This document shows positions 1 through 7,138 of a stretch of 19,214 nucleotides of DNA, piece after piece (the stretch's first letter is position 1; each line of letters opens with the position of its first letter). The notes beneath the pieces were generated by a model. That model did not search any database. It was not told the origin of the DNA and worked only from the letters and a program-made list of their open reading frames with translations. Source of the DNA: Planctomycetaceae bacterium. GTDB lineage: Bacteria; Planctomycetota; Planctomycetia; Planctomycetales; Planctomycetaceae. The stretch is from contig JALTOP010000196.1 in assembly GCA_027000105.1 (NCBI GenBank), positions 1 through 19,214 of the forward strand. Direction: 5' to 3'. Position numbers and translations under genes: made by a program.

Positions 1-2
1 CT

Positions 3-68
3 CATTTTGATTACGGCGGTCAGAACAGACCAGCCGTGCTGGGAAATCAGGAACTTGCCGTATGCTGA
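3..68 (+). CDS. possible 3' end of a gene entering from the left edge
   Basis: From base 3 there is an open frame of 21 codons ending in TGA at 66-68; it reads HFDYGGQNRPAV and so on. It would converge with the short-chain dehydrogenase gene, which ends at 142. A second frame (1-87) is also open over this short distance, so openness alone proves little. No domain can be recognised in so few residues. It is recorded only because a gene tail is plausible here. Confidence 0.18.
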   Translation, partial: HFDYGGQNRPAVLGNQELAVC

Positions 69-83
69 GCCACACTATTCAAA

Positions 84-111
84 GTGACGCAAAAACAGTG
101 ATGCAAAAACA
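84..111. repeat. 14-bp tandem duplication, two copies
   Basis: GTGACGCAAAAACA (84-97) is followed directly by GTGATGCAAAAACA (98-111), 13 of 14 bases identical. It lies 30 bp past the stop of the minus-strand short-chain dehydrogenase gene. It is one of many short tandem duplications in the spacers of this window. Confidence 0.8.
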
Positions 112-141
112 GGAGAGAGCCGTGACAAAAAATCCCCTGCC

Positions 142-897
142 TCAATGAGCGTTTTCTTCCATCAGGTTTGCTTCGATGATATCTCTGGCGAAAGTTTGAT
201 AGACGATACCCACTTTTCGTGCCAGCGAATCGGGAAAGATATGAAAGTCGTCCGTCTTGAGCGATTCGATAATAGCCCCGGAAACCACTTCTGCCGGTTC
301 TGCAATTTCGGACAGCCCGGCTTCATTTCCCATATCCGTCGCAATGGGGCCAGGATGAACGGAAATAACTCGTGTACCCTGTTCAGCCAGCAATTCCCGC
401 AAAGACTGAGTAATTGAATAAGCGGCTGCCTTGGAAGCGGAATACGTGGCGAAATCCGAAAAGCTCTTGAGAGAAGCGATCGAATTCAGCTGCACAAAAA
501 CGCCGCCGCCATTTGATTGGAGTACGGGAGCAAAGGCCTGGGCAATGCGAATCAAACCAAAAACGTTCACGTCAAGTTCTCTTTGAAGAGAATCAATGGC
601 GTGTTCCGACAGCGGCGTCGAGATGGTCAGGACACCAGCGTTATTCACCAGAAAATTGACATCCCCGCACTTTTTTGCCGCCTCGATAATTGTCTCCGGC
701 TCTTCCAGATCAATTCTGACCGGGACGATTCTGTCTCCGTGCTGCTCCAAAAGCGTCTGAGCGTTCTCCAGAACTCGAACAGCCGCGTAAACCTTGCCTG
801 CTCCCTGCTCCACCAGAGAATCGACTATCGCCTTTCCAATTCCACGGTTCGCCCCGGTGACTAATGCCACGGCCCCTCGTACGCCATCACTGTGCAT
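142..897 (-). CDS. SDR family NAD(P)-dependent oxidoreductase
   Basis: This is a 251-residue classical short-chain dehydrogenase/reductase, the usual length for the family. It is probably a soluble cytoplasmic enzyme that oxidises or reduces an alcohol/carbonyl group with NAD(P)(H). The Rossmann motif TGANRGIG is at residues 14-21, NNAG at 85-88, the catalytic Ser at about 139 (in LNSIAS), and Tyr152 and Lys156 of YSASK. The segment HPGPIATDM after the active site is also typical. I chose the ATG at 897: GAGG lies 7 bases upstream, whereas a TTG one codon earlier would leave only 4. The arginine after the first glycine motif (NRGIG) is common in NADPH users, but cofactor choice and substrate cannot be read from sequence. 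It appears to be a single-gene unit, with no pathway partner nearby. Confidence 0.93.
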   Translation of the reverse strand: MHSDGVRGAVALVTGANRGIGKAIVDSLVEQGAGKVYAAVRVLENAQTLLEQHGDRIVPVRIDLEEPETIIEAAKKCGDVNFLVNNAGVLTISTPLSEHAIDSLQRELDVNVFGLIRIAQAFAPVLQSNGGGVFVQLNSIASLKSFSDFATYSASKAAAYSITQSLRELLAEQGTRVISVHPGPIATDMGNEAGLSEIAEPAEVVSGAIIESLKTDDFHIFPDSLARKVGIVYQTFARDIIEANLMEENAH

Positions 898-1295
898 CAA
901 TTTTCCTCAATGAACCTTGCCCGAACCACCAATGTTAAACTGGGGAAGGGAACATAGACACCGTTACAGACATAGACTGTCATTAGAACGAAAGCAATAT
1001 CACAGGGTCAAGCAACGCATGCAAAAAGAGTTGAAAATACCTCGCTCGGCACTTCGCTCGGCCATGTCGTATCAACTTTGTCTGATGTCGTGGTCATTCC
1101 CCCCAACCGCTTTGAAATCCCTCTGCAATCTCGCTATAACATGGCTTCTGCGTACTGGTCATACCTGCATGATCGCACGCCCTTCCGGGTGGTGATTGTA
1201 GCAACTTTTAATTTTCGAGTCTCTGAAACAGTAAAACAATTCCCGTCAAATTGATAATAATCGATTGAAGACTAATCAGGTTAAGAAAGAAAAAA
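898..1295. other. spacer between the dehydrogenase and transketolase genes (about 400 bp)
   Basis: This must hold the promoters of two divergent genes, the dehydrogenase leftward and the transketolase rightward. An AT-rich stretch at 1246-1265 (TTGATAATAATCGATTG) is a candidate -10 region for the transketolase gene, but no clear -35 box accompanies it. A 12-bp imperfect tandem repeat built on TCGCTCGGC lies at 1042-1065 (9 of 12 identical). A frame from 976 to 1254 stays open without a good start codon (see findings). I see no RNA gene. Confidence 0.5.
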
Positions 1296-3218
1296 ATGTC
1301 AGACACCGGTAACTTTCCGATTGATTTCAGCGAATTCACTCCGTTGCCTCTCGATCCGAGTTCGACAACTTTGACTGACGAACAGCGGAAAACATTGCAG
1401 GCGAATATCGATTTCTGTCGGGATGTGATCATCTTTTTCACCGCTGTAGCCGACGGCAAAGGACTGGGCGGGCATACCGGCGGCCCTTACGATACCGTTC
1501 CTGAAGTGATGATCGCGTACAGTTTCATGCTGCACGATCAACAGTCCGGCAACAATTCCATCCTGCCCATTTTCTTCGATGAAGCTGGTCACCGGGTCGC
1601 AACACAGTATTTAATGGCCGTAATTGAAGGAAATCTCGATGCGGAACGACTGCTGCATTACCGGGAATTCAACGCCCATCTTCCCGGGCATCCCGAACGT
1701 GATTTCACCCCCGGCGTCAAATTTTCATCCGGGCGATTGGGGCACATGTGGCCCTACGTGAACGGTGTCGCTATGGCCCATCCCGATAAAACCGTTTTCA
1801 TGTTCGGCTCTGATGGGTCGCAAATGGAAGGAGACGACGCCGAAGCGGCTCGGCTTGCGGTAGCCAAGCAGATAAATGTCAAACTGATTATCGATGATAA
1901 TGATGTGACGATCGCCGGGTTCCCGTCCGAATATCTGCCCGGTTACGATGTCACCAGAACACTTGAAGGGCACGGTCTTGCGACCGATGTCGGTGATGGC
2001 GAAGACCTGGACAGTTTGTACGTCCGCATGTGCAAGGCAGTTACCACGCAGGGACCGATTGCACTGATCAACAAGCGGAAAATGTGTGTCGGGGTGGACG
2101 GTCTTGAAGGTTCCAACCACGGACACGATGTCATTAAAATCGGAACCGCGATTGATTACCTCACCAAGAAAGGACGCAGCGAAGCCGTCGAATTTTTGAA
2201 GGGTGTCGAAAAACTGCCGGGCGGCCCAAGTTATCGGGGCTCGCGTGGTGCAGGAAAGAATCGTTCGCTGTTCGGGACTTACATCAACGAAATTCTGGAT
2301 GGCATGCCGGAAGAAGAACGCGTTGCCAATGTGCGAGTTTTCGACAACGACCTGGAAGGTTCCTGCGGTTTGAATTTGATACGTGAAAAGCATCCGGAAG
2401 TATTTGTGCGAGCGGGCATCATGGAGCGCGGCAACTTCTCCGCAGCGGCCGGCTTCGGCTATGAAAAGGGAAAGCAGGGACTCTACGGGACGTTTTCCGC
2501 GTTTCTGGAAATGCTTATTTCTGAAATCACGATGGCTCGGCTTAACAAATCGAATGTGCTGGCCCATTTCTCACACGCCGGTTGCGACGACATGGCGGAT
2601 AACACCTGTCACTTCGGATTGAACAACTTCTTTGCTGCCAACGGGCTGCCCGATGAAGGCAAGGACAATACCCGGCTTTACTTCCCGGCCGACCAGCACC
2701 AGTTCAAGGCTTGCCTGAATCGTATCTTTCATGATGCCGGGCTGCGATTCATTTTTTCGACCCGCTCAGCGGTGCCGGATATCCTTGACGAAAACGATAA
2801 CGAGCTGTTTGGCGAAGGCTACGAATTCGTGCCCGGTCAAGATGATCTCGTGCGGGAAGGGTCAGCCGGATACATCGTTTCGTTCGGCGAAACACTTTAT
2901 CGCGCTCTTGATGCGGTGATCTCCCTGAAAGAAGCGGGGGTCGATGTCGGACTGGTCAACAAAGCGACACTCAACGTGTACGATGAAACAATGATGCAGA
3001 AACTGGCCAAAGCGCCGTTTGTACTTGTCGCAGAAGGGTTCAATGTCTCTACCGGCCTCGGCTGCCGATTTGGTTCAGAACTGTTGAAGTACGGTTTCCA
3101 GGGAAAATACAACAACATCGGAACCAACAAAGAAGGCTCCGGCGGCCTCTGGCAACAAATGGGCTACCAGGGACTCGACCCAGCCGGCATCACCGCCGCA
3201 GTAAAAGCGCTGGTGTAA
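1296..3218 (+). CDS. transketolase-like thiamine diphosphate enzyme
   Basis: The protein has 640 residues, close to a full transketolase (about 660), with the fused layout of a thiamine-diphosphate (PP) domain (about 40-280), a pyrimidine-binding domain (about 325-500) and a C-terminal domain. Landmarks are GGHTGGP (His60), EAGH (His99), PGHPE (His132), GSDGSQMEG (171-179, the GDG-type cofactor motif), DDNDVTIAG (200-208), the conserved Glu377 in IMERG, and His427 and His439. True transketolases move two-carbon units between sugar phosphates in the pentose phosphate pathway. Here the usual GEDGPTHQP segment reads ADNTCHFG and other substrate-pocket segments differ, so the donor or acceptor may not be the standard one. 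The start is ATG 1296, with only a weak purine-rich stretch upstream. It is a single gene converging on the DUF1559 gene. The family is sure; the exact reaction is not. Confidence 0.9.
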   Translation: MSDTGNFPIDFSEFTPLPLDPSSTTLTDEQRKTLQANIDFCRDVIIFFTAVADGKGLGGHTGGPYDTVPEVMIAYSFMLHDQQSGNNSILPIFFDEAGHRVATQYLMAVIEGNLDAERLLHYREFNAHLPGHPERDFTPGVKFSSGRLGHMWPYVNGVAMAHPDKTVFMFGSDGSQMEGDDAEAARLAVAKQINVKLIIDDNDVTIAGFPSEYLPGYDVTRTLEGHGLATDVGDGEDLDSLYVRMCKAVTTQGPIALINKRKMCVGVDGLEGSNHGHDVIKIGTAIDYLTKKGRSEAVEFLKGVEKLPGGPSYRGSRGAGKNRSLFGTYINEILDGMPEEERVANVRVFDNDLEGSCGLNLIREKHPEVFVRAGIMERGNFSAAAGFGYEKGKQGLYGTFSAFLEMLISEITMARLNKSNVLAHFSHAGCDDMADNTCHFGLNNFFAANGLPDEGKDNTRLYFPADQHQFKACLNRIFHDAGLRFIFSTRSAVPDILDENDNELFGEGYEFVPGQDDLVREGSAGYIVSFGETLYRALDAVISLKEAGVDVGLVNKATLNVYDETMMQKLAKAPFVLVAEGFNVSTGLGCRFGSELLKYGFQGKYNNIGTNKEGSGGLWQQMGYQGLDPAGITAAVKALV

Positions 3219-3262
3219 AGCTATAAAAGCGCTGCTGTGAAGCTGTCAATGCGCTGCTGTAA
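3203..3262. repeat. 22-bp tandem repeat, three copies, across the transketolase stop codon
   Basis: The unit AAAAGCGCTGSTGTRAAGCT starts at 3203 and 3225, and a third, shorter copy sits around GCGCTGCTGT at 3251-3260. The cores are spaced exactly 22 bp apart (3207, 3229, 3251). Copy one contains the last codons and the TAA (3216-3218) of the transketolase gene. The equivalent TGA (3238-3240) and TAA (3260-3262) in copies two and three fall in the other two frames, because 22 is not a multiple of three. Confidence 0.9.
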
Positions 3263-3335
3263 CCGTGCCGCGATAGAATGGCATATGAAAACAAAATGGG
3301 GGGGATGCTGCGCAAACCGCAACGAACGCCGAGCG

Positions 3336-3413
3336 AGAGAAACGCCGGACATCATTCGCAAAGGACGTTTACAGCGTCCTCGTCCACGGCGTCCTTTGCG
3401 TAACAGTTTCTCT
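3336..3413 (+). terminator. long stem-loop between convergent genes, candidate terminator
   Basis: Two nested perfect inverted repeats lie here. The inner arms are CGCAAAGGACG (3357-3367) and CGTCCTTTGCG (3390-3400). The outer arms are AGAGAAAC (3336-3343) and GTTTCTCT (3406-3413). A shorter alternative hairpin pairs AGGACG (3362-3367) with CGTCCT (3375-3380), and CGTCC occurs three times on the right side. The element sits about 120 bp past the transketolase stop and 95 bp past the DUF1559 stop. A pyrimidine-rich tract follows on the plus strand, but there is no strict U-run, so termination is an inference. Confidence 0.55.
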
Positions 3414-3486
3414 TTCTTGCCGCTGTACTTTTAACATCAACCCCGCCGCGAAATCGTCTTGCCGCAGAATCATAACCATGCCCGGC

Positions 3487-3520
3487 TAATTGGGAAGTCG
3501 CGTTAATTTAGAAGTCGCCA
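3487..3520. repeat. 17-bp imperfect tandem duplication at the DUF1559 stop codon
   Basis: TAATTGGGAAGTCGCGT (3487-3503) is followed by TAATTTAGAAGTCGCCA (3504-3520), 13 of 17 identical. The stop codon of the DUF1559 gene (TTA on the plus strand, 3508-3510) lies inside the second copy, so the copy outside the gene looks like a duplicated and decayed gene end. Confidence 0.6.
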
Positions 3521-4563
3521 ATCCGCTCTCCGCCATTACGGGTCGACAGGTTGGCAAGGGTTGTTTTGTTGATGGTCTTGCTGATCGACTGCACAGAACC
3601 ATCGACCATCGCAAAAATTACGATGCCATCATGGAAACTTCCGAAAGTGAAAACTTCATTGCCGCCATTTGAAGATGAAGGCCCGGTTCCTGCCAGAATA
3701 TCGTCAAACGGTCTGGAGGAATTATCGGCTTGATGTGTGTTAAAGGTGCAACAACTCAAACCGTCGCCCCAGAAACCGAAAAGCGAATCTCCGATGAACA
3801 GCGTGTTGGAAGTTCCATCGGAAACATCACGAAATGAGACGGAACTGTTGCGATACAGCATTCCATTGGCGACTGCGCCTCCAGAAGAACCGGGCGGGTT
3901 TCCCCGTCCGGCAACGCCACGGTACGTGGAGAAAGCGAAGCCCTGCGGTCGAACGGTAGGCAAAACCGCACTGGGACAGACATAACTTTCAATCTCGATC
4001 TTGATTCCTGCAATGTTATTTGCATTGGGGGTACCACCCGAACCAATCTTGAAGTTGCGTGTATCAATACCAGTTTTGACATCCGCCTCTACCTGGGCAA
4101 GCATCAACGCCTGCCAACTCCACAGGTTGTCGATATTCCAACGTGAGACCTGATAGCCCGGTTTGCCATCGAGATTGAAAATGGCGGGCTCGCTGAAAGT
4201 TACAGGAAGAGACAAACTGAACTGATTCTCCAACGCGGCATAATCGATATTCGTGCCATCGATAAATCCATCGCCATCTGCGTCTTCATTGACATCAGCA
4301 ACCCCATTATTGTTGACATCACCCATTGGCGGACGGATATAGCCGGAAGGAAATGTCCCATGCGCATCAGCATAATTGTGGGCAGCCAAAGCCAACTGCT
4401 TGAGATTATTGATGCAGGAAGACCGCCGTGCCGCCTCACGGGCACGTTGGACAGCAGGGAGCAAAAGCGCCGCGAGGATTGCAATGATCGCAATCACAAC
4501 GAGAAGTTCAATCAGAGTAAATCCCCGCCGCCGATCTGCGGTCTGTGTTTGATATAAGGGCAT
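3508..4563 (-). CDS. DUF1559 protein with type IV pilin-like N-terminal methylation domain
   Basis: This 351-residue protein belongs to the DUF1559 family, hugely expanded in planctomycetes and of unproven function. Residues 11-35 carry RRRGFTLIELLVVIAIIA, the prepilin peptidase signal: cleavage would fall between Gly14 and Phe15, Glu19 is the +5 glutamate, and the hydrophobic helix anchors the protein before assembly or export. Next comes the typical REAARRSSCINNLKQLALA segment (42-60). Near the end, H-x9-DG (FHDGIVIFAMVDGS) is the family's C-terminal signature. Residues 81-103 hold an Asp/Asn/Gly-rich stretch resembling a calcium-binding loop (see findings). The start is ATG 4563, with GGAG about 6 bases upstream; a TTG four codons earlier would put that GGAG inside the gene. 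No pilus assembly genes are nearby, so it is an orphan. Confidence 0.93.
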   Translation of the reverse strand: MPLYQTQTADRRRGFTLIELLVVIAIIAILAALLLPAVQRAREAARRSSCINNLKQLALAAHNYADAHGTFPSGYIRPPMGDVNNNGVADVNEDADGDGFIDGTNIDYAALENQFSLSLPVTFSEPAIFNLDGKPGYQVSRWNIDNLWSWQALMLAQVEADVKTGIDTRNFKIGSGGTPNANNIAGIKIEIESYVCPSAVLPTVRPQGFAFSTYRGVAGRGNPPGSSGGAVANGMLYRNSSVSFRDVSDGTSNTLFIGDSLFGFWGDGLSCCTFNTHQADNSSRPFDDILAGTGPSSSNGGNEVFTFGSFHDGIVIFAMVDGSVQSISKTINKTTLANLSTRNGGERIGDF

Positions 4564-5175
4564 CTCTATCTCCAAGGCTATATTTTCAAAAATGGTTTCA
4601 CTCTTTTCGACGATATTGGCCGAATTCCGGCTTCCCTCGCTTCTCAGCCCGCACCCGATACTGCAGCGGAAAACGGCCTAACCGTCTGTTCTCCAAACTG
4701 CGTCCAGTCTATCATTGTAAAATCGGTTTTGCAAATCCCGATTCTCTCAACAGCCATCTTCTCCCTAAAAGTTCCCGCCGACTTGGAGTTTTACTGTTTT
4801 ATCAATACAGCTTTATCAAAACAGGCCCAAAATTTGAGACATCAAGGGAAATACGTCTTTCGTCGCATCTCTGCGTCGCAAGCATGCGCACCCCTCCCCC
4901 AAAACAGAAACGTATACCACGGCGATCAGTCTACAAAAAATTGAACCAGAGCCTGGTTGTTGCCGTACAGTCGACCAGTGAAATATGAACTGTTATCATG
5001 AGGTATATCATCGTGACTCAGCTAGAGCCATATTCGGGAATGTGGTCATGCGCACCAGTATCTGTCGCTACAATTGCCAGGCCTGTTTCGTCCATTTCGG
5101 CGAAGCAAAGACTGCATCGGCAAGTCGAATACTTGCTCTGAACCGAGTGACAGCGAGATAAGCAACCGGGTAGCG
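4564..5175. other. 612-bp spacer upstream of the DUF1559 gene
   Basis: No convincing gene or RNA is visible. It must contain the promoter of the leftward DUF1559 gene and the end of the phosphatase transcript. I noticed only small features: two TTTATCAA copies (4798-4805 and 4812-4819) and two CGTCGCA copies 13 bp apart (4861 and 4874). None is strong enough to name as an operator. Confidence 0.4.
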
Positions 5176-6843
5176 TTATACGACTCTTCCGAAGGACATC
5201 AGAGTGATGTCATCGTTTTGCGGCCTGCCGTTGGCATGGCGTTTGACATCAGCCAGGACAGCCTTTCCGAGTTCGACAGCCTTGGGAGGCAAGCCCGCAA
5301 CAAGCTCACGCAGGTGTTCCATACCAAAAAGTTCGTTCTGGTGGTTCATGGCTTCACTGACACCGTCAGTAAAGAGGGTCACCACTTCTCCTGGTTCCAC
5401 GATACGAGAATCCGCTTCGTAGGGGTAATCTTCCATCACGCCAATGGGAAGTCCGATGGTATCTTCCGGGAACTCGAAAATTCCTCCATCGGGCAGGCGA
5501 GAAACAGGTGACATATGCCCGGCGTTTGAAACATGCAGTTCGTTGGTTTTCAAATCGAGAATCATCAACACAAAGGTAACGAAGCGTCCTTCGCAGGCGC
5601 GGACACACATGTGGTTGTTGATTTCCGAAATTGCCTGTTGCACATCCTGGACGAAAATCATCGTACTCCGTACGACACTGGAAAGCCGAGCCATGACCAG
5701 TGCGGCGGCCACTCCTTTCCCGGCGACATCACCAAAAGCGAAACAGATTTTATCATTTTCAAGCGGGATAATATCGTAATAGTCTCCTCCCACCGCCTGG
5801 GCTGCCTCGTACGAGGCAAACAGTTCGTAACCTTCAATGACCGGCAAGTCCTCAGGAAGAAGGGCATGCTGAACGCCCCTGGCAATAGCCATTTCGCTAT
5901 CCTGCTTCTGTTTTTCAGCAAAGGAAACCATCAGCTTTGCTGATTCGTAACTCAGAGCTGCCTGCCCAGCCACAGCCAAAAGCAAATCGAGATCTTCCTG
6001 TACGAACTGTTTAACCGGGTTTTGGGTATCGATATTGATAATGCCGACCGGTTCACCTTGCAAATCGAGCATCGGCACGCACATCATCGAGCGAATCGTC
6101 AAATTGGAAATCGACTCACTGGCATCGAAACGGGAATCGGAAGCGGCATCAGCGGAAAGAATCCCCTTTCTCTCCTCAAGAACGGTATTCAGTATTGTAC
6201 GGCTCAATTTGACGGAATCATCATCCGAGGCCCCCCGATGCTTGATGGCGTGCGGAACCATTTGTCCACTCTGCTCATCCTTGAGCAAAATACATCCGCG
6301 GTCTGCATGAGGGAAAATACTGAAAAGCGTATCAAGTATTTTCGGAAGCAGCAGATCAAGATCGACCGTACCAGCCAGCGAACGACTGATTTCAATAATT
6401 GCCTTGAGCTTCGTTTCCGGATGCACTTCGAGTAAACCGAATCCGGAGGTGTTTTCTCCAACCCCCATGATTGTGGCCGACTTGTCATCCTCTGCGACAT
6501 CGACTTCAAAAGCCGCCGCGGGGGCTATCGAAGAACCAGAGGCAGATTCCTCTGCAGATGTTGATTCATAACGCAGAAGCATCGGCCACAATTTAAGACG
6601 ATCGCCATGCTTGAGAAGAACGGGTTCTTCCACTCTCTTTCCGTTGACAAACGTTCCGTTCCCGCTTCCCAAATCTTCGATCGTAACACGATCCCCCTGC
6701 TGAACCACTTTCGCATGGCGACGGGACACCATGTTGGAATCGAGTTGCAACCCGCATTCAGGCAAACGCCCCAAAACAGTAACTTCTTCAGTCAACTCGT
6801 GGGGGATTGCCTGCCCTCCCTGAAGAACAACAAGTCTATGCAT
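5176..6843 (-). CDS. FHA-GAF-PP2C (SpoIIE-type) serine phosphatase
   Basis: The protein has 555 residues and three domains. An FHA domain (about 1-95) shows Gly25-Arg26, SRRHAK (40-45) and GSGNGTFVNG (59-68), the phosphothreonine-binding set. A GAF sensor domain spans about 145-300. A SpoIIE/RsbU-type PP2C phosphatase spans about 320-555, with metal-binding aspartates in VGGDYYD (Asp354), FGDVAGKG (Asp372), FTDGVSEAMN (Asp493) and NDDITLM (544-545). The family dephosphorylates serine or threonine, often on anti-anti-sigma factors in partner-switching stress control. FHA binding to a phosphorylated kinase or the GAF ligand probably sets its activity. No signal peptide or membrane segment is seen, so it should be cytoplasmic. 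I prefer ATG 6843 over GTG 6852 because GAGTGA then sits at normal distance. No STAS or anti-sigma gene is in the window. Confidence 0.93.
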   Translation of the reverse strand: MHRLVVLQGGQAIPHELTEEVTVLGRLPECGLQLDSNMVSRRHAKVVQQGDRVTIEDLGSGNGTFVNGKRVEEPVLLKHGDRLKLWPMLLRYESTSAEESASGSSIAPAAAFEVDVAEDDKSATIMGVGENTSGFGLLEVHPETKLKAIIEISRSLAGTVDLDLLLPKILDTLFSIFPHADRGCILLKDEQSGQMVPHAIKHRGASDDDSVKLSRTILNTVLEERKGILSADAASDSRFDASESISNLTIRSMMCVPMLDLQGEPVGIINIDTQNPVKQFVQEDLDLLLAVAGQAALSYESAKLMVSFAEKQKQDSEMAIARGVQHALLPEDLPVIEGYELFASYEAAQAVGGDYYDIIPLENDKICFAFGDVAGKGVAAALVMARLSSVVRSTMIFVQDVQQAISEINNHMCVRACEGRFVTFVLMILDLKTNELHVSNAGHMSPVSRLPDGGIFEFPEDTIGLPIGVMEDYPYEADSRIVEPGEVVTLFTDGVSEAMNHQNELFGMEHLRELVAGLPPKAVELGKAVLADVKRHANGRPQNDDITLMSFGRVV

Positions 6844-6947
6844 AAATTTCACTCATTTTCGAAATCATCAACTGACAAACAGAACAGATCGGACTGAAGT
6901 TTAACGCAGTGCGAAGCAACATCCAATCCTGGGAGACGCAACCAGCC

Positions 6948-6959
6948 CCGGTTAACCGG
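6948..6959. promoter_or_regulatory. 12-bp perfect palindrome upstream of the phosphatase gene
   Basis: CCGGTTAACCGG is self-complementary and lies 105 bp upstream of the phosphatase start codon. It could be a binding site for a dimeric regulator, but nothing else supports that. A run of T follows on the plus strand, yet no plus-strand gene ends here, so a terminator role is unlikely. Confidence 0.25.
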
Positions 6960-7033
6960 TTTTTCATTCAGTCAATCAGATTTCAAAAGCCGCGATGACA
7001 CAACCAGACCTCTGCGCAACCAGGAACAACCCC

Positions 7034-7079
7034 CCACACAGCAGGGCGCCCCAATATCGTGCCTGCGACTGCCGTGTGG
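7034..7079 (-). terminator. stem-loop downstream of the EF-G-like gene, candidate 3' end structure
   Basis: CCACACAGCAG (7034-7044) and CTGCCGTGTGG (7069-7079) form an 11-bp stem with a 24-base loop. On the minus strand the single non-Watson-Crick pair is an allowed G-U; on the plus strand the same position is an A-C mismatch. This favours a minus-strand transcript, that of the EF-G-like gene, whose stop lies 60 bp upstream of the stem. No U-run follows, so it may be a protective 3' hairpin or a factor-dependent terminator. Confidence 0.45.
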
Positions 7080-7138
7080 CCCCTGTTCGATCTGAACAAC
7101 CTCGTCGGTTTGTCAATTATGCCAGATGAGAAGGAGAT

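Noticed and set aside
917..1195. 92-codon plus-strand open frame in the spacer before the transketolase gene
   Set aside because: It needs a TTG start without a ribosome-binding site, and its translation is low-complexity at the start. The frame ending at 1254 looks more protein-like.
1725..2567. 280-codon open frame on the minus strand inside the transketolase gene
   Set aside because: It lies wholly opposite a well-supported gene, has no recognisable domain and no ribosome-binding site; it follows from the codon bias of the real gene.
4545..4988. 147-codon plus-strand open frame upstream of the DUF1559 gene
   Set aside because: It overlaps the DUF1559 start, the translation is rich in Arg, Ser and Pro with no motifs, and there is no start signal.
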